A stretch of 64,000 nt of DNA, taken from assembly GCA_003013855.2 (NCBI GenBank), contig ML058384.1:15386176-15450175 (forward strand), read 5' to 3'. A program made the position numbers and the translations under genes. This DNA is from Liriodendron chinense. Taxonomy: Eukaryota; Streptophyta; Magnoliopsida; Magnoliales; Magnoliaceae. Shown piece after piece: positions 1 to 10,560 of the stretch (position 1 is the stretch's first letter; the number at the start of each line of letters is the position of its first letter). The notes under the pieces are model-generated. The model made no database searches and was not told the DNA's origin. It saw only the letters and a program-made list of their open reading frames with translations.

Positions 1-246
1 TTAGCATTTATCGGGAATGAAAGGGTTGCGATTAGGTATCCATATTGCAACCAGTGCAGGGACAATCACAACGTTTTCTCCAAACCCCCATGGTATGTGC
101 GAGTAATTTATTTTCATATAATCAGCTGATACAGACATAAAGGCAAGCAATGAATCCAGACCACGATCTATGACTAACTAGCAAGGATGGGGTATCCACT
201 CAGCTTGGCATTCGATTGCACACAACCTCTGCTAAAGACGGGCATC
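1..246. other. Unassigned sequence, no gene seen
   Basis: No coding region or recognisable repeat boundary was found. The stretch runs up to the TGTAGACACCCC word that I take as an LTR start. Confidence 0.4.
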
Positions 247-1865
247 TGTAGACACCCCACCTGAGATCGATAAGATGATTAAAGATTGGATGGTTAAGAT
301 GGATGGTACTTTGTACCCTTAACCCCTAATCCAAACCCTGATCTATACCTTTAAACCTAATCCATACCCTTAACCCCAAACCAAATTCTAAAACTTAATC
401 CATGCCCAAAACCATAATATAAACCCAAAACACTAACCTTAATCCTAAACCCTAAGAGCCACCCTTAGGAAAAACTGAGTAAAACTTCCCAACGGATCAA
501 CATGGTCGGTCAACTCAATGAGTCAACTCACTAAGTCAACTTAGCGGGACAACCAAACCTGCCCACCCAATTAGAGCCCAAGAGTCAAGCCCATGCCCAA
601 ACCTAACCGAGGCACGCAATCCAAACAGAGGACCAACTCTACAGCAGTTGGGAGATTCCCTGCATTTGTGGGAGATTCTCCACAAAAGAGGGAGAAAGAC
701 CATGTATTAGGCAATGGTCTGATCGCCGCCCAACTGACATATTCCCTCCAACTTTTGATAGCTTACACCCTGTATTGTAGCTATCATTTTACAAAGTTTT
801 AGTATGACGGAATGTCAAAAGACCTCTCTGTCCCTCTTATGGCCCATAATCACCATCTTACCGCTCATGAGATGATGCCATGTGGCAATCTAACCACCTT
901 CACATCCATTCTTGCCCTCAAGGGTGGAAATAATTACAGAAAAGCCAAAGTTGGGAGGGCTATGAATAGCCCCCATTCTCTCATTTCAATCATCTATAAT
1001 CCACCAAAAATTTATAACCCACCAAGAGCTCCTTCACCCTTAGCTATCTATCTTAGCCATCCCTACACCAAGGAGACTATGAGTGAGGAAGTGGGCCTAG
1101 CCCTGGTCTGGTCTAACCCAGCCTCAGCCTTAGCCTCTTGAGTAAATCAATTATCAATCCAAGCCACTCGAGTCAATCTTTATGATACTATCGTCCATCC
1201 AACCATCCAGACCTCAATTAAGTTCGTCCAATCATGCATTAGCATTGTGCAACATCCACTCCCTTGTCAACCTCCGTGCTCATCTCATCCATAGCACCTC
1301 AAACATAGTATTCTCTTTCACCCAGTCCACTCCAGTGTATGCTCTAAGGCTTGCCAAGTTCCTTGAATCATGCCCATCAAAAACTTGAGTCAACTAGTTA
1401 TTCTACTCGACAAGTAAACTGAGTTAGGGTAGGTTCACTGAACCAAAGACACTACTTGGCATCGATGATGCATTAAACACGTCATTCAATGCACACACAA
1501 CATTCATCAAAGCGAAAGAATCGAAACTAATCCTTGGAAATTGGTTTAATCATGTGAAGTAGAATCTGTACATGTACAAGCAAAGTGGGTGCCTAACACC
1601 TTCCCTCTCTGGAATCGTGGTCCTTACCCTGAATCTCAGGCAGTAGATCAATGAGTCATCTTAAGACTAGGGATCTTTGGATTCTCCATCTTGAGCATTT
1701 CTACAAGGTCTAGTCGACTGTAAATTTGAAGTAATTGGCTAGTGGCGACTCCAGTCTTCTATAATTTTTGTCAAGCACCCAGCAAGTGCAAAAGTCCTCG
1801 AAAGAGGCAAACCCTGCGTGGAAGCCCTTAATCCCTCAAACCCCATGAGGATCTAGCATCCACAC
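247..1865 (+). mobile_element. LTR remnant of a Ty3/gypsy (Tat-like) retrotransposon
   Basis: The sequence begins with TGTAGACACCCC, a typical start of plant gypsy LTRs. Near its end it carries the phrase GTGCCTAACACCTTCC (about 1590) followed by AGTGGCGACTCC (about 1740), a block I recognise from the 3' part of Tat-type LTRs. No gag-pol follows; LINE sequence starts at about 1866 instead, so this is a solo or truncated LTR. The right boundary is approximate. Three short open frames in it (593-802, 812-1141, 1182-1388) resemble nothing known and are not called as genes. Confidence 0.5.
315..455 (+). repeat. Degenerate telomere-like (CCCTAA) stretch
   Basis: Many imperfect copies of the plant telomere word occur here: CCCTTAACCCCTAAT, AACCCTGAT, AACCTAATCC, CCTTAACCCC, and finally AATCCTAAACCCTAAG. 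The units are irregular and interrupted, so this is not a true telomere array. It lies inside the LTR remnant. Confidence 0.5.
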
Positions 1866-2702
1866 CACCATGGAGAGCAAGGAAGAGATTAAAGAAATAA
1901 TAATTGATCATTTTAAAAACATCATTAACTCCTCCCAAACGGATTATCCCCCTATTGACTTACATCTTTTGGATAATATCACTAAACTCTTTAATCAAGA
2001 TGGGGACTACCTAGTTAGACCTATCACTATTTAGGAAATTGAGATGGCGTTTAAGGTGCTAACCCGAATAAAGTGCTTAGGACCTGACAGGTTTTAATGC
2101 CCATTTTTTTAAGGTATGTTAGCCTATTATTGGGAAAGACATTTGTGCTGCAATAATTAGTTTTTCAACTATGATAAAATGCTTAAGCAACTTAACAACA
2201 CCCTGATGACACTGATTCCTAAGTCTGACAGTATCGAAACTCATAATGATTTCGGGCCCATCTCTTTGATTAACAAACTTTTACAAAATAATATCACGCA
2301 TTATGGTTAATAAAATGAAGTCTATTATGCCTTCCATTACCAAGTCGAACCGATTGGCTTTTATTCTGGGTCATAACATCACTAACAACATCCTCCTAAG
2401 CCATGATCTCATTCGAGGTATTTACCTTGATGGGGGCCCTCCTCGAATGTGTGTCAAAATTGATATTAGGAAGGCTTTCGACTCTATTAGATGAAATTTT
2501 ATTATTGAAGCTCTTCGTGCTCTCAAGCTTTCCTGATAAATAGATTAAATGGATTCAGGCTATTATCTCAACCCCTTCTTTCTCGATTATCATTAATGGG
2601 GAGGTCAGTGGTTTTTTCAAAAGTAATAGAGGTATTAGGCAAGGAGACTCGCTTTCTCCTTTCCTTTTTATGATTATCATGGATATGTTCTCAGCCATGT
2701 TA
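1866..2702 (+). pseudogene. L1-type LINE reverse transcriptase, 5' half of the surviving fragment
   Basis: Across frames the translation follows plant L1 ORF2. A region like LMTLIPKSDSIETHNDFGPI corresponds to the conserved LIPK...D..PISL block. At 2303-2494 comes the NILLSHDLIRG region and KIDIRKAFDSI, the first catalytic Asp motif of reverse transcriptase. At 2630-2665 comes GIRQGDSLSPFLF. Stops and frameshifts (for example TGA after DSIR at 2492) make it non-functional. The fragment is 5' truncated (no endonuclease domain). It is cut at 2702 by solo LTR X and resumes at 12035. On rejoining, the frame continues from SAMLDN into the FADD motif, which confirms that one element was split. Confidence 0.85.
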
Positions 2703-2707
2703 GACAA
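2703..2707 (+). repeat. Target duplication GACAA, left copy
   Basis: GACAA precedes the LTR start TGAAATTGC and is repeated exactly at 12030-12034 after the LTR end ACA. The LINE reading frame is restored when one copy is removed together with everything between. Confidence 0.85.
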
Positions 2708-2970
2708 TGAAATTGCACAGTGGATGCTCTAACATGACACCCTACGCATATACGCGGAAGCCTGGCGAGCTTGTAGAACTATGGCTAAGTCCTAGAGGGG
2801 GTGATTAGGACCGTTTAAAAATCTATTTTAAAAACCTCTTGCCTAATTAAACTAATTAATAATTATAAACTAATTAAGAAAGAACACTTAACTTTTAAGA
2901 TTAAGTGGGTCGAATCACAAGGTTAGTATATAATAAGCAATTAAACAACCTAGCCTAAGCATGCATAGAT
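2708..2970 (-). mobile_element. Solo copia LTR X, left part
   Basis: This matches the first 260 or so bases of the LTRs of element B (22181 and 25251): a TGAAATTGC start, CTAACATGACACCCTACGCAT, then CCTAAGCATGCATAG. It breaks off at 2970, where the LTR of element Y begins. The remainder of LTR X lies at 10561-12029, so Y inserted into X. About 220 bases of X (by comparison with B) are missing at the right junction. The orientation is that of the related minus-strand elements. Confidence 0.75.
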
Positions 2971-4761
2971 TGAAATTGCGATATAAGTTTGATTACCGCT
3001 TTTGTAGAAGCAAGAAACAGGTTTCTTTGTCCTAGAGGGGGGTGAATAGGACACTTTTTAAAATCACCAAATTACACACTAGCAAACATGCGAAGTATTC
3101 TTAGAGAACTTACTTCAAACACAAGATAAGCGAAATATTAATCAATAAAAACGCAAGTGAAGGAAGTAAAGCAGTTCAACCACTCATCACACAACAAGAG
3201 ATTTTTATAGTGGTTCGGTTATGTACCTACTCCACTCCCGGCTGATCCACTCACTCCTTGAGTGGTCGAATTTCACTATCTCTATGGTTTTAAATGAGGT
3301 TAACCATAAACCTTAACAGCCTACAAAAGGACTTAGACCTCAACACATGGATTCATCCTTCCATAGGACTAATCCATGAACCACTTTGTCCTACACAAGG
3401 GCTTGTCCTACTCAAGGACTTGTCCTACGCAAGGACTCTACCAAGTTTGGGTCTTCAAACTCTAAAACCCAACTCTCAACTTTGAGGAGGTTTCTTGGAC
3501 TCGAAAGACTAAATATACTTAGCTGATTGAGCCCCTTGATGATGCCTTTGTTGAAGAAGCTTCGGCATGCACGGAAGATACCTTCTTTAGCTCCCTCGAT
3601 CAGCAACCTTGCTACGAATGACTTCTTGTAGATTCCAAGGTGAGGGATTAGGGTTTGGTTGAAGCTATATTGGGATATGGCTTTTATATGAGGAGTAGCT
3701 TCTACCTAAACCACCATTAATGGGATTGATGACAAGATTATAACTCTGAGAGGTAGGTCAAGATGCCATTAAAGAGGGGTTGATTTCATGATTCAATCCA
3801 AGATTTAAATGCTCTTCAATGTTGGTCAAATCGACATGGATTGAAGTATAAACTCAACAAATCAAAGGGAATGAGAGAAAAGGATCTCAAGGAGGAAGCA
3901 CAAACAAACCCTAGATGATGCTCAAGGTGACTCTCTCAAGATCCAACCGAGTTCCATATATAGAGATGACTTTCAATGGTTAGAAAACGGTCACCTCGAT
4001 AGGATCCGATCGATCGGACATAAGTATTAACTCGTTTTGAATTTTTGCTGAAAAATAGGTTCTCCGATTGATCGGACTTAGTTCCGATTGATCGGAGTAC
4101 CCTGTCCGATTGATCGGACAGATGGTCCGATTGATCGTAATTTCTTCCAGAGAGTTATGTGATTTTTCAAATTTTTCGTCCGATGGATCGGATGTCCTTT
4201 CGATTGATCGGAGCACCCTGTCCGATTGATCGGACAGATGGTCCGATTGATCGTAATTTCTTTCAGAGAGTTATGTGATTTTCTGGATTTTTCGTTCGAT
4301 GGATCGGATCATTCTCCAATTGATCGGAATGCCTTGTCCGATTGATCGAACAGTCCTACAAGTGATCGAAAAAATGTCCAGATAGATTTTTAAAGTTGCT
4401 GGACAAATCTCCGATTGATCGGACATGACTTTCGATTGATCGAACACCTATCGGACACAGCTCCAATGGATCGGACACCTATCGGAGACAGCAGATATAA
4501 TATTTTTCATGTTTTAAGCAACAACTACCATAATAGACACTTTCATAGCTGATCTTTATGGAAGGTGGACTATAGATGGGGCTAAGGATGCAACTAGGAA
4601 GGATTGGGCCATCTAAAGAGGGGGTTTGGGGATCAAAGGTTTGGATGAAGAGGCTTGAAGCTTGACTGGATGAGCGATCTTCTTGAGTAGCTTCTGTCTT
4701 CAGCCGCAAGCAAACTTAACGACACACTAACCATGGTAATTGACAAATCTTTGCATTAACA
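2971..4761 (-). repeat. 3' LTR of element Y
   Basis: It starts TGAAATTGCG and ends TTAACA, directly followed by ATCTCCCCCTTTGTCAATTAC, the (reversed) polypurine tract region. It has the same general build as the LTRs of B, C, E and X but is clearly diverged. It carries its own palindrome family and a (minus-strand) TATA-like CTATATATGG at 3954-3963. Confidence 0.75.
3954..4495 (-). promoter_or_regulatory. U3 palindrome array and TATA-like box of element Y
   Basis: Reading the minus strand, about ten copies of TCCGATTGATCGGA or a variant come first, then the TATA-like box at 3954-3963. Adjacent copies at about 4076-4140 are spaced 20-22 bp apart, close to two helical turns. The position just upstream of the presumed promoter is the same as in the other LTRs of this window. 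The promoter role is inferred. Confidence 0.6.
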
Positions 4762-5665
4762 ATCTCCCCCTTTGTCAATTACTGGACAAAACCAAACCTA
4801 TAAAAGTCTTGGTCCATACCACAGACTTTTCCTAGACACCAAAACCAAATTACATACATACATTGAACATGTCGTAGAAAATAAATGCTTTACACATAGA
4901 CTTGACTCATTACATACAAAATGTACAGACTCAATGTACAGACTAGGCTTCACTTAAGCTCCCTCTAAGTCCCTGCACACAAAAGATCAACAAAAAATAA
5001 CCTGGACCTTTTGGTGGGATAACTTCTCCCCCTTTTTGTCAGTTATTGACAAAGGTCAATGAAATGATAATGCAGCACATATGTCATAGACTGAAGGAAG
5101 AAATAGACATTAACGAGCCGAGGGAGGAAGCCAAATACACATGGTCATGCAAGGATATACAAGTATATATCAATAAGCACAGTGGGCATATAGCCCAAGC
5201 AGCCAACCTCCCCTTCTGAAATGTATATCATGACCAAACATCCCATATATACAACCCAAAATGGGGCAAGAAGCCCGATAAAGATAAAGCAATTACGCAC
5301 GAGTATATATATACGCATAGGAATCAGATAGATGATAAATGATGCACAAAATAAGTAATATCAAAATATCCAAATCCAGCACGAAGATCATCAAAATATC
5401 CAAAACAAAATGATCATAGAGTCAGATCTAGCAATGAGAGCATCAAAATATTCCAAAAAAAAAGTCTTTCAAAAGATATAACTATGAAAGTGCTAAACTT
5501 GGGTGCCAAAGTAGCCCCAAAAAGATATCCGCGACAGTGCACACACTAAGAATCCTAGCCAGAAATATGGACAGCTACGGAGCAGGGCTAGAAACGTCAT
5601 CACGTCGACACGAGAGAGCTGAGGTGAGGCGCTGAACGGCATCGTGTACGGTCTGCATCAGGCTC
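4762..5665 (-). other. 3' untranslated region of element Y with polypurine tract
   Basis: No coding capacity. ATCTCCCCCTTTGTC at the LTR border is the reversed polypurine tract. A second similar CTCCCCCTTTTTGTCAG lies at about 5026-5042. The same paired arrangement appears in element B (24183 and about 24389) and element C (55861 and about 56102), so it is a family trait. Confidence 0.6.
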
Positions 5666-6753
5666 TCAAGTCAGGGTCAACCGCTCACTGTGCTGTGCTA
5701 AGGCGCCCTCCACTCGATCCAGTTGAGCAATGATCTGCTTAGAGTTAGGAGGAGGAGGTGCGGAAGAGGCGTCAGACTGAAGTCGTCGCTTGACCGATCG
5801 TCGAGCTGGAGCCGACGTCGGGGCTGGGGCTGAAGACTCACTATGGGTGCCAGAAGACACCTGTGTGGGAGTATGGGAGAAGTCCCTGTCTTCCACGTCA
5901 ACCTCTCTTGGCAGAGCCATCTTTTTGATATTGAGGTCCTTGAAGGTACGTCGAGGAATGGGATGAACCACAATATTGGTGAACCCGCAATCTTGGGCCA
6001 GAAAAGTAATGATCCAGCCAAAGGGGATGGTGTTGCGAGTGTTAGGCAGTGAATCCAGAATGTGATGCAGAATGATGGATGAAGACATAGACGCGTCCCG
6101 TGACCAACGTGATAGAGTAAATTCACCATATTAGCTGTGAGATCTGATTTGTTGGTGCTACGTGGGTACACATTGGTGCTAAAAATTTGGTGAAGCACTC
6201 GGAATCTGTTGGACATTTCGGACGCGAGGAGTGCACTACCATCTATCCATTCGGGATTGGGACCCCGACACAAATAACGTGTCCAATCAGCCCGTAGAGA
6301 AGAATCAAGAAGATCATCATTAGGTTGGGGAGCTGTGGACATGGGAATCCCAATGAGGTCTGCGATTGTTTGGGCTGTGATCTTCACAACACGACCTCTG
6401 ACAATGACCTCGCAAGATGGAGGATTTCCAACAGGGTTGATAATTTTGGACAAGAAGACATACACAACCTCTGGGTGTGCCACGCCTCTAAAGCGTAGCA
6501 AACCCTCCCACCCAATCTGTGCAAGGAGTGCTGGGATGCCAAATGGCTCCACGCACGACAGGACTACCTCCCGCTCATAGATGATGGTGCGGGACTGAAA
6601 GTGGGATAGTGTAGATGGACTCTCAGGTTGAGCTGTAGGTGCAGTAGGAGGTGGAGAGCCCTGAGATGGTCTAGTAGTCGGGAGCTTCTTGGACTTGGAG
6701 GTGCTGGATGGCCCGGCGACCATCTTGGATTTACCTTTAGGGTCTTTCGGCAT
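5666..6753 (-). pseudogene. Envelope-position ORF of element Y (plant retrotransposon ORF, 'putative plant transposon protein' type)
   Basis: The protein starts at 6753 with a low-complexity basic, Ser/Pro-rich N-terminus (about residues 1-50). A globular region follows with IADLIGIPMS (about residue 133) and RFRVLHQIFSTNVYPRS (about residues 183-199). Related ORFs occur in element C at 57058-58361 (RILHQVFVSNLYPRLG) and 59350-60517. The frame is lost near 6090-6105: the correct continuation is in the overlapping frame ending at 5666, which finishes with a Pro/Ser-rich stretch and a short helical tail (IIAQLDRVEGALAQHSERL). The position after pol is where SIRE elements carry their 'env-like' gene. 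I see no convincing signal peptide or membrane segment in it, so an envelope function is not supported by this copy. Confidence 0.7.
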
Positions 6754-7130
6754 CGTTTTTTAAGATGGTAGGAACGGTGGGAACAATAATCAGACCAAGA
6801 CTGACAGGAAAGTAATGATCTAGCAGGAAGATCTCCAAATCCCTAATAATGATAAGCTAATAGAAGAAAGGGGGAAGTAGAAATCGAACTGATAAACCTA
6901 GAATCCTTACCTAGGAGAGATATGAAACCACCGTATCTGCGAATGAGCGCAGATGGAGGGCTGGCCTTGATACAGTCCGATCACAAGAAAAGACCCTACC
7001 AGAGGATTTTGAAAAGAGACAGCAAAATAGGGCATAATGAACAGAACGCTCGTATATAGCCATTGGATCCCCGATATTTTCAATTGATCGGAGAAGTCTC
7101 CGATCAATCGGAAATGTCTCCAGTGAAATT
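6754..7130 (-). promoter_or_regulatory. Candidate internal promoter and leader intron upstream of the envelope-position ORF of Y
   Basis: On the minus strand, palindromes of the same GATTGATC/GATCAATC type as in the LTR of Y lie at about 7078-7112. A TATA-like GCTATATACG follows at about 7051-7060. A good splice donor, CTAG/GTAAGG, lies at about 6910. A plausible acceptor, TTCCTGTCAG, lies ahead of the ORF start at 6753. The sequence is seen; the promoter and splicing roles are inferred. Confidence 0.45.
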
Positions 7131-7386
7131 TTAACAGACAAATCCTTTCATCATGTTACAAATGATGAGTCAGCCTATTTTATGATAAGTGGAAGGATGT
7201 ATGCTTGAAAATATTGACAATTATTCAAGGACATGAGGCTTATTCCTCAGATATACCTATGTGCACATGATTTTTCAAACCGACTAGAGTGAGCATACCC
7301 CGATAGATTTCCGAAGGTGTTCAAACCTTATGGAATCTAATGGTTTTGTAAGGATGTCGGCCAATTGCCGCTCAGTTTGGATGTAT
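7131..7386 (-). other. Spacer between pol and the envelope-position ORF of Y
   Basis: No open frame of note. It contains the end of the pol 3' region and leads into the candidate internal promoter. Confidence 0.4.
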
Positions 7387-7927
7387 TCAAGGATTGACCA
7401 CTTTTTCTTCAACTAATTCTCTTATAAAATGGTGCCGGATGTCGATATGCTTGGTTCGAGAATGTTGAACAGGATTTTTTGAAATATTAATGGCACTTGT
7501 GTTGTCACAAAAGAGCGTCATTTCTTCCTGACTAATACCATAATCCTTCAACATTTGCTTCATCCAAAGTAGTTGAGCACAACAACTACCGGCAGCAATA
7601 TATTCAGCTTCAGCAGTGGACAATGAGATGAAATTTTGCTTTTTGCTATGCTAAGCAACTAAGCAGTTTCCGATGTAAAACAGCCACCGCTTGTGGATTT
7701 GCGATCATCCATATTTCCGGCCCAATCGGCATCAGGAGTACCCCGCAATGATAGATGATGTGTCAAAGGGGTACCACAAGCCATATTCAGTTGTGCAGGC
7801 CACATATCTGATCACTCTTTTTACAGCAATGAGATGTGATTCCCTAGGATCGACTTGAAATCTAGCACATGCCCCTACGCTAAAGCAATATCGGGTCTAC
7901 TTGCTGTGAGGTAGAGAAGACTCCCAA
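7387..7927 (-). pseudogene. Copia RNase H of element Y
   Basis: The stretch 7623-7387 encodes STAEAEYIAAGSCCAQLLW, the conserved copia RNase H motif, then DNTSAINISKNPVQHSRTKH. The preceding 7927-7640 carries the expected ADWAGN-type sequence but in broken frames. RNase H removes the RNA template during reverse transcription. It is contiguous with the reverse transcriptase at 8767-7928, with frame loss between. Confidence 0.85.
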
Positions 7928-8767
7928 TCATACTTCTATATAAATGTTGGTCAACACTTTTGCCTGACAAGCTTTGGAAAGTTTAATGGTAGTGGCCATA
8001 GGCGTGGTGTGTGATCGACCCGAGTCTAGCCCAAACCTCTTGACTAAATCTTTTGCATACTTAGTTTGGTTGATGAAGATTCCATTTTTCAGTTGTTTAA
8101 CTTGCAATCCTAGGAAAAAATTCAGTTCCCCTACCAAACTCATCTCAAATTCAGATTTCATTAATTCAACAAATAAGCCAGAAAATTCTTCACAGTTTGA
8201 GCCAAATACAATATCATCCACATAAATCTGAGCAATGAGAAATGAATCAGTCGTCCTTTTAACAAATAGGGTTTTGTCAACACTCCCCCTAACAAACTTG
8301 TGAGCAATTAGAAATTGAGTAAGACGTTCATACCATGCTCGGGGGGCTTGTTTTAACCCATAGAGAGCCTTTTTCAATCGGTAGACTCTTTGAGGATAAC
8401 TAGGGTCCACAAACCCTTTAGGTTGTTCAACATAAACTTCCTCATCAAGTATACCATTTAGAAAGGCACTCTTCACGTCCATTTGAAATAATTTGAATTT
8501 AAGTGCACATGCTATGGACATGAGAATTCGGATGGATTCTAGTCTAGCAACCGGGGCAAAAGTTTCATCAAAATCAACTCCCTCGATTTGAGAGTACCCT
8601 TGAGCTACAAGACGTGCTTTGTTTCGAATCACATTGCCAGATTCATCTGTTTTGTTCTTGAAGATCCATTTAGTTCCAATGACATTCTTCTCATATGGTC
8701 TTTCAACCAGAAACCAAACTTCATTTCTGGTGAACTGTTGACGTTCCTCTTGCATTGCAAGTATCAA
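7928..8767 (-). pseudogene. Copia reverse transcriptase of element Y
   Basis: A 279-residue open stretch covers nearly the whole copia RT. It contains IGTKWIFKNKTDESG, KARLVAQGYSQIEGVDFDET, QMDVKSAFLNG (first catalytic Asp), LKKALYGLKQAPRAWY and the catalytic YVDD at 8213-8224. It is the best preserved part of Y. It ends by frameshift in a region where the chain should continue to RNase H, and is joined upstream to integrase by overlap of frames at 8764-8767. Reverse transcription occurs in cytoplasmic particles; the catalytic residues are intact here, but the polyprotein is broken. Confidence 0.9.
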
Positions 8768-9917
8768 AACTCATCATTGAGAGCCTCATTTATATTTTTT
8801 GGTTCAATTTTTGAGGTGAAGTACACATTACTATTGATGGCCTCAAGTTGTCTCCTAGTCTTGACTCCAACATCCGGATCTCCAATGATTTGATTGAGGG
8901 GATGATCCTTGACATGTGGAACATTTCCAGAAGCTATTGAGGCATTGGGAGTGAGAGATTTTTCAATAGGTTTACCTATGTGGCATGGTTCTCCCACTTC
9001 ATCATCATCAAGTCTTGTATCTTCTTTGGATTGGTCATCAATGATAACATTTATGGATTCTTGAGTTGTTTTAGTCCTTGTGTTATAAACTCTATAGGCT
9101 CGACTATCAGAAGCATATCCTAGAAATATTCCGTCATTGCTCTTAGAGTCAAATTTTCCTAGATTTTCTCGATCACGAAGCATGTGGCATTTGCTACCAA
9201 AGACCCTAAAGTACTTGATGTTTGGAACTTTTCCATTCCACAGCTCATATGGGGTTTTATCTAGGCCAGCTCTCAAGTAAACTCGATTAATGATGTGACA
9301 AGCTGTATTCACCGCTTCGGCCCACAGATTTTTTGCTATATTTCTGCTGTTCATCATAACTGTGGCCATGTCAAGTAGAACTCTGTTTTTCCTCTCTGTT
9401 ACTCCATTCTATTGAGGAGTTTTTGGGGCTGAGAACTCATGTTTGATGCCTAGATTTTCGCAGAATTGTTCAAATCGCCCGTCCTCGAATTCCCCCCCAT
9501 GATCACTCCTAATACGTTTTACTGTACATTCCTTCTCATTGTGGAGTCGTTTCATGAGTTTCTCAAATTCCTCAAATGTATCAGACTTTTCTTTCAAAAA
9601 TACAACCCAAGTGTAGCGGGAATAGTCATCAACGATAACAAAGAAGTACCTCTTACCAACTTGACTCATCACTCTTGTGGGACCTACGAGATCCATGTGG
9701 AGTAGATCAAGGGGTTTTGATGTAGCAATGATGGATGCTTCTTATGTGCAACTTTAATTTGTTTACCTTTCAAGCACTCTGCACATACTTCTTTTGGTTT
9801 CTTCCCTATCTTAGGTAATCCTCTAACTAATTTCTTTCTACTCAACCTAGCTAGGTTTCTATAATGGACATGACCAAGCCGTTGATGCCATAACTCAGTT
9901 TCATCATTAATGGCCAT
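8764..9917 (-). pseudogene. Copia integrase of element Y
   Basis: From 9917 downward: WHQRLGHVHYRNLARLSRKK plus CAECLKGKQ form the HHCC zinc-binding domain. DLVGP is followed by FFVIVDDYSRYTWVVFL, and RIRSDHGGEFED completes the catalytic core. A stop after APKTPQ (9409) and frame changes near 9700 and 9370 interrupt it. The C-terminal part at 9369-8764 carries YELWNGKVPNIKYFRVFG and GIFLGYA. Integrase inserts the cDNA and makes the 5-bp target duplications. Confidence 0.88.
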
Positions 9918-9920
9918 GTG

Positions 9921-10549
9921 TCATATGGCAGATGGTCCCTCATCACCCTTGTTTTCAATAACATAACAGTTATCTCCAGTGCGAAGCCCTTTTAGTATCA
10001 ATTTTCCAGCTTGGTCCATAATTTCGCACATATCTTTGGAGAATTTTACGGAATGTTGTTCATCACATATTTGAGAGATGCTTAATAGATTATGTTTCAA
10101 ACCGTCAACACACAGTACATCCTCAATTTTGGGCAATCCTAGCCCGATGATGGTTCCCTTTCCAACAATTTTGGCAACGCTCCCATCTCTAAAGGTAACA
10201 GACCCACCATCAAACTCAACATAATCACAAAACTGAGTCCTGTCACCTGTCATGTGTCGGGAGCATCCACTATCAAGATACCACCTAGTGTTTCTTCCTG
10301 CTCTAAGGGCTGTATGGATAACTAATATTTGTTCTTTACAACCCATTTAGATACTACCCTTTTTGGAGAACCAGGCTTCTTGGTTGATTCTAGAGATGTC
10401 ATCGTTTGAGCATGAGGTGTTGAGTTTTCTCCTTTGCTTGATTTCTCTTGCATCAACTCCATGGTTCTTTTGTTTAACTGTTTTATCATTTCAAGGAGCT
10501 CTTCCATTCTTTTGTCTTTCTTAGGTGGAGTGGGATAATTTCTCCTCAT
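9921..10549 (-). pseudogene. End of gag and aspartic protease of element Y
   Basis: 10549-10322 encodes a charged gag C-terminal region (LLEMIKQLNKRTMELMQEKS). 10346-9921 encodes WYLDSGCSRHMTGDRTQF, the DSG active site of the copia protease, then GLKHNLLSISQICD. The gag nucleocapsid and capsid are missing because the element is cut at about 10560 by the junction with LTR X. Confidence 0.82.
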
Positions 10550-10560
10550 GTTTCCATTTT

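Larger units (their letters stand above)
2971..10560 (-). mobile_element. Truncated SIRE/Maximus-like copia retrotransposon Y
   Basis: Minus-strand element read from high to low coordinates: the C-terminal end of gag, protease, integrase, reverse transcriptase, RNase H, an envelope-position ORF, then the 3' LTR (2971-4761). The 5' LTR, primer binding site and most of gag are gone, because pol sequence abuts LTR X at about 10560. The order, with an extra ORF after pol, and the polypurine sequence AAAGGGGGAGAT (minus strand) next to the LTR are typical of the SIRE lineage. Several frameshifts are present, so it is dead. It lies inside solo LTR X. Confidence 0.8.

Noticed and set aside
593..1388. 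Three short consecutive open frames as small genes
   Set aside because: They lie in an LTR remnant, have no similarity that I recognise, and have no consistent start context.
3993..4495. CRISPR-like array of regularly spaced short repeats
   Set aside because: The repeats are 8-14-bp palindromes with 6-10-bp spacers inside a plant LTR; no cas genes, and spacing and context fit a promoter array.
5666..6753. Viral-type envelope glycoprotein
   Set aside because: The position fits an 'env-like' gene, but no signal peptide, fusion segment or membrane anchor is visible in this or the related copies in C.
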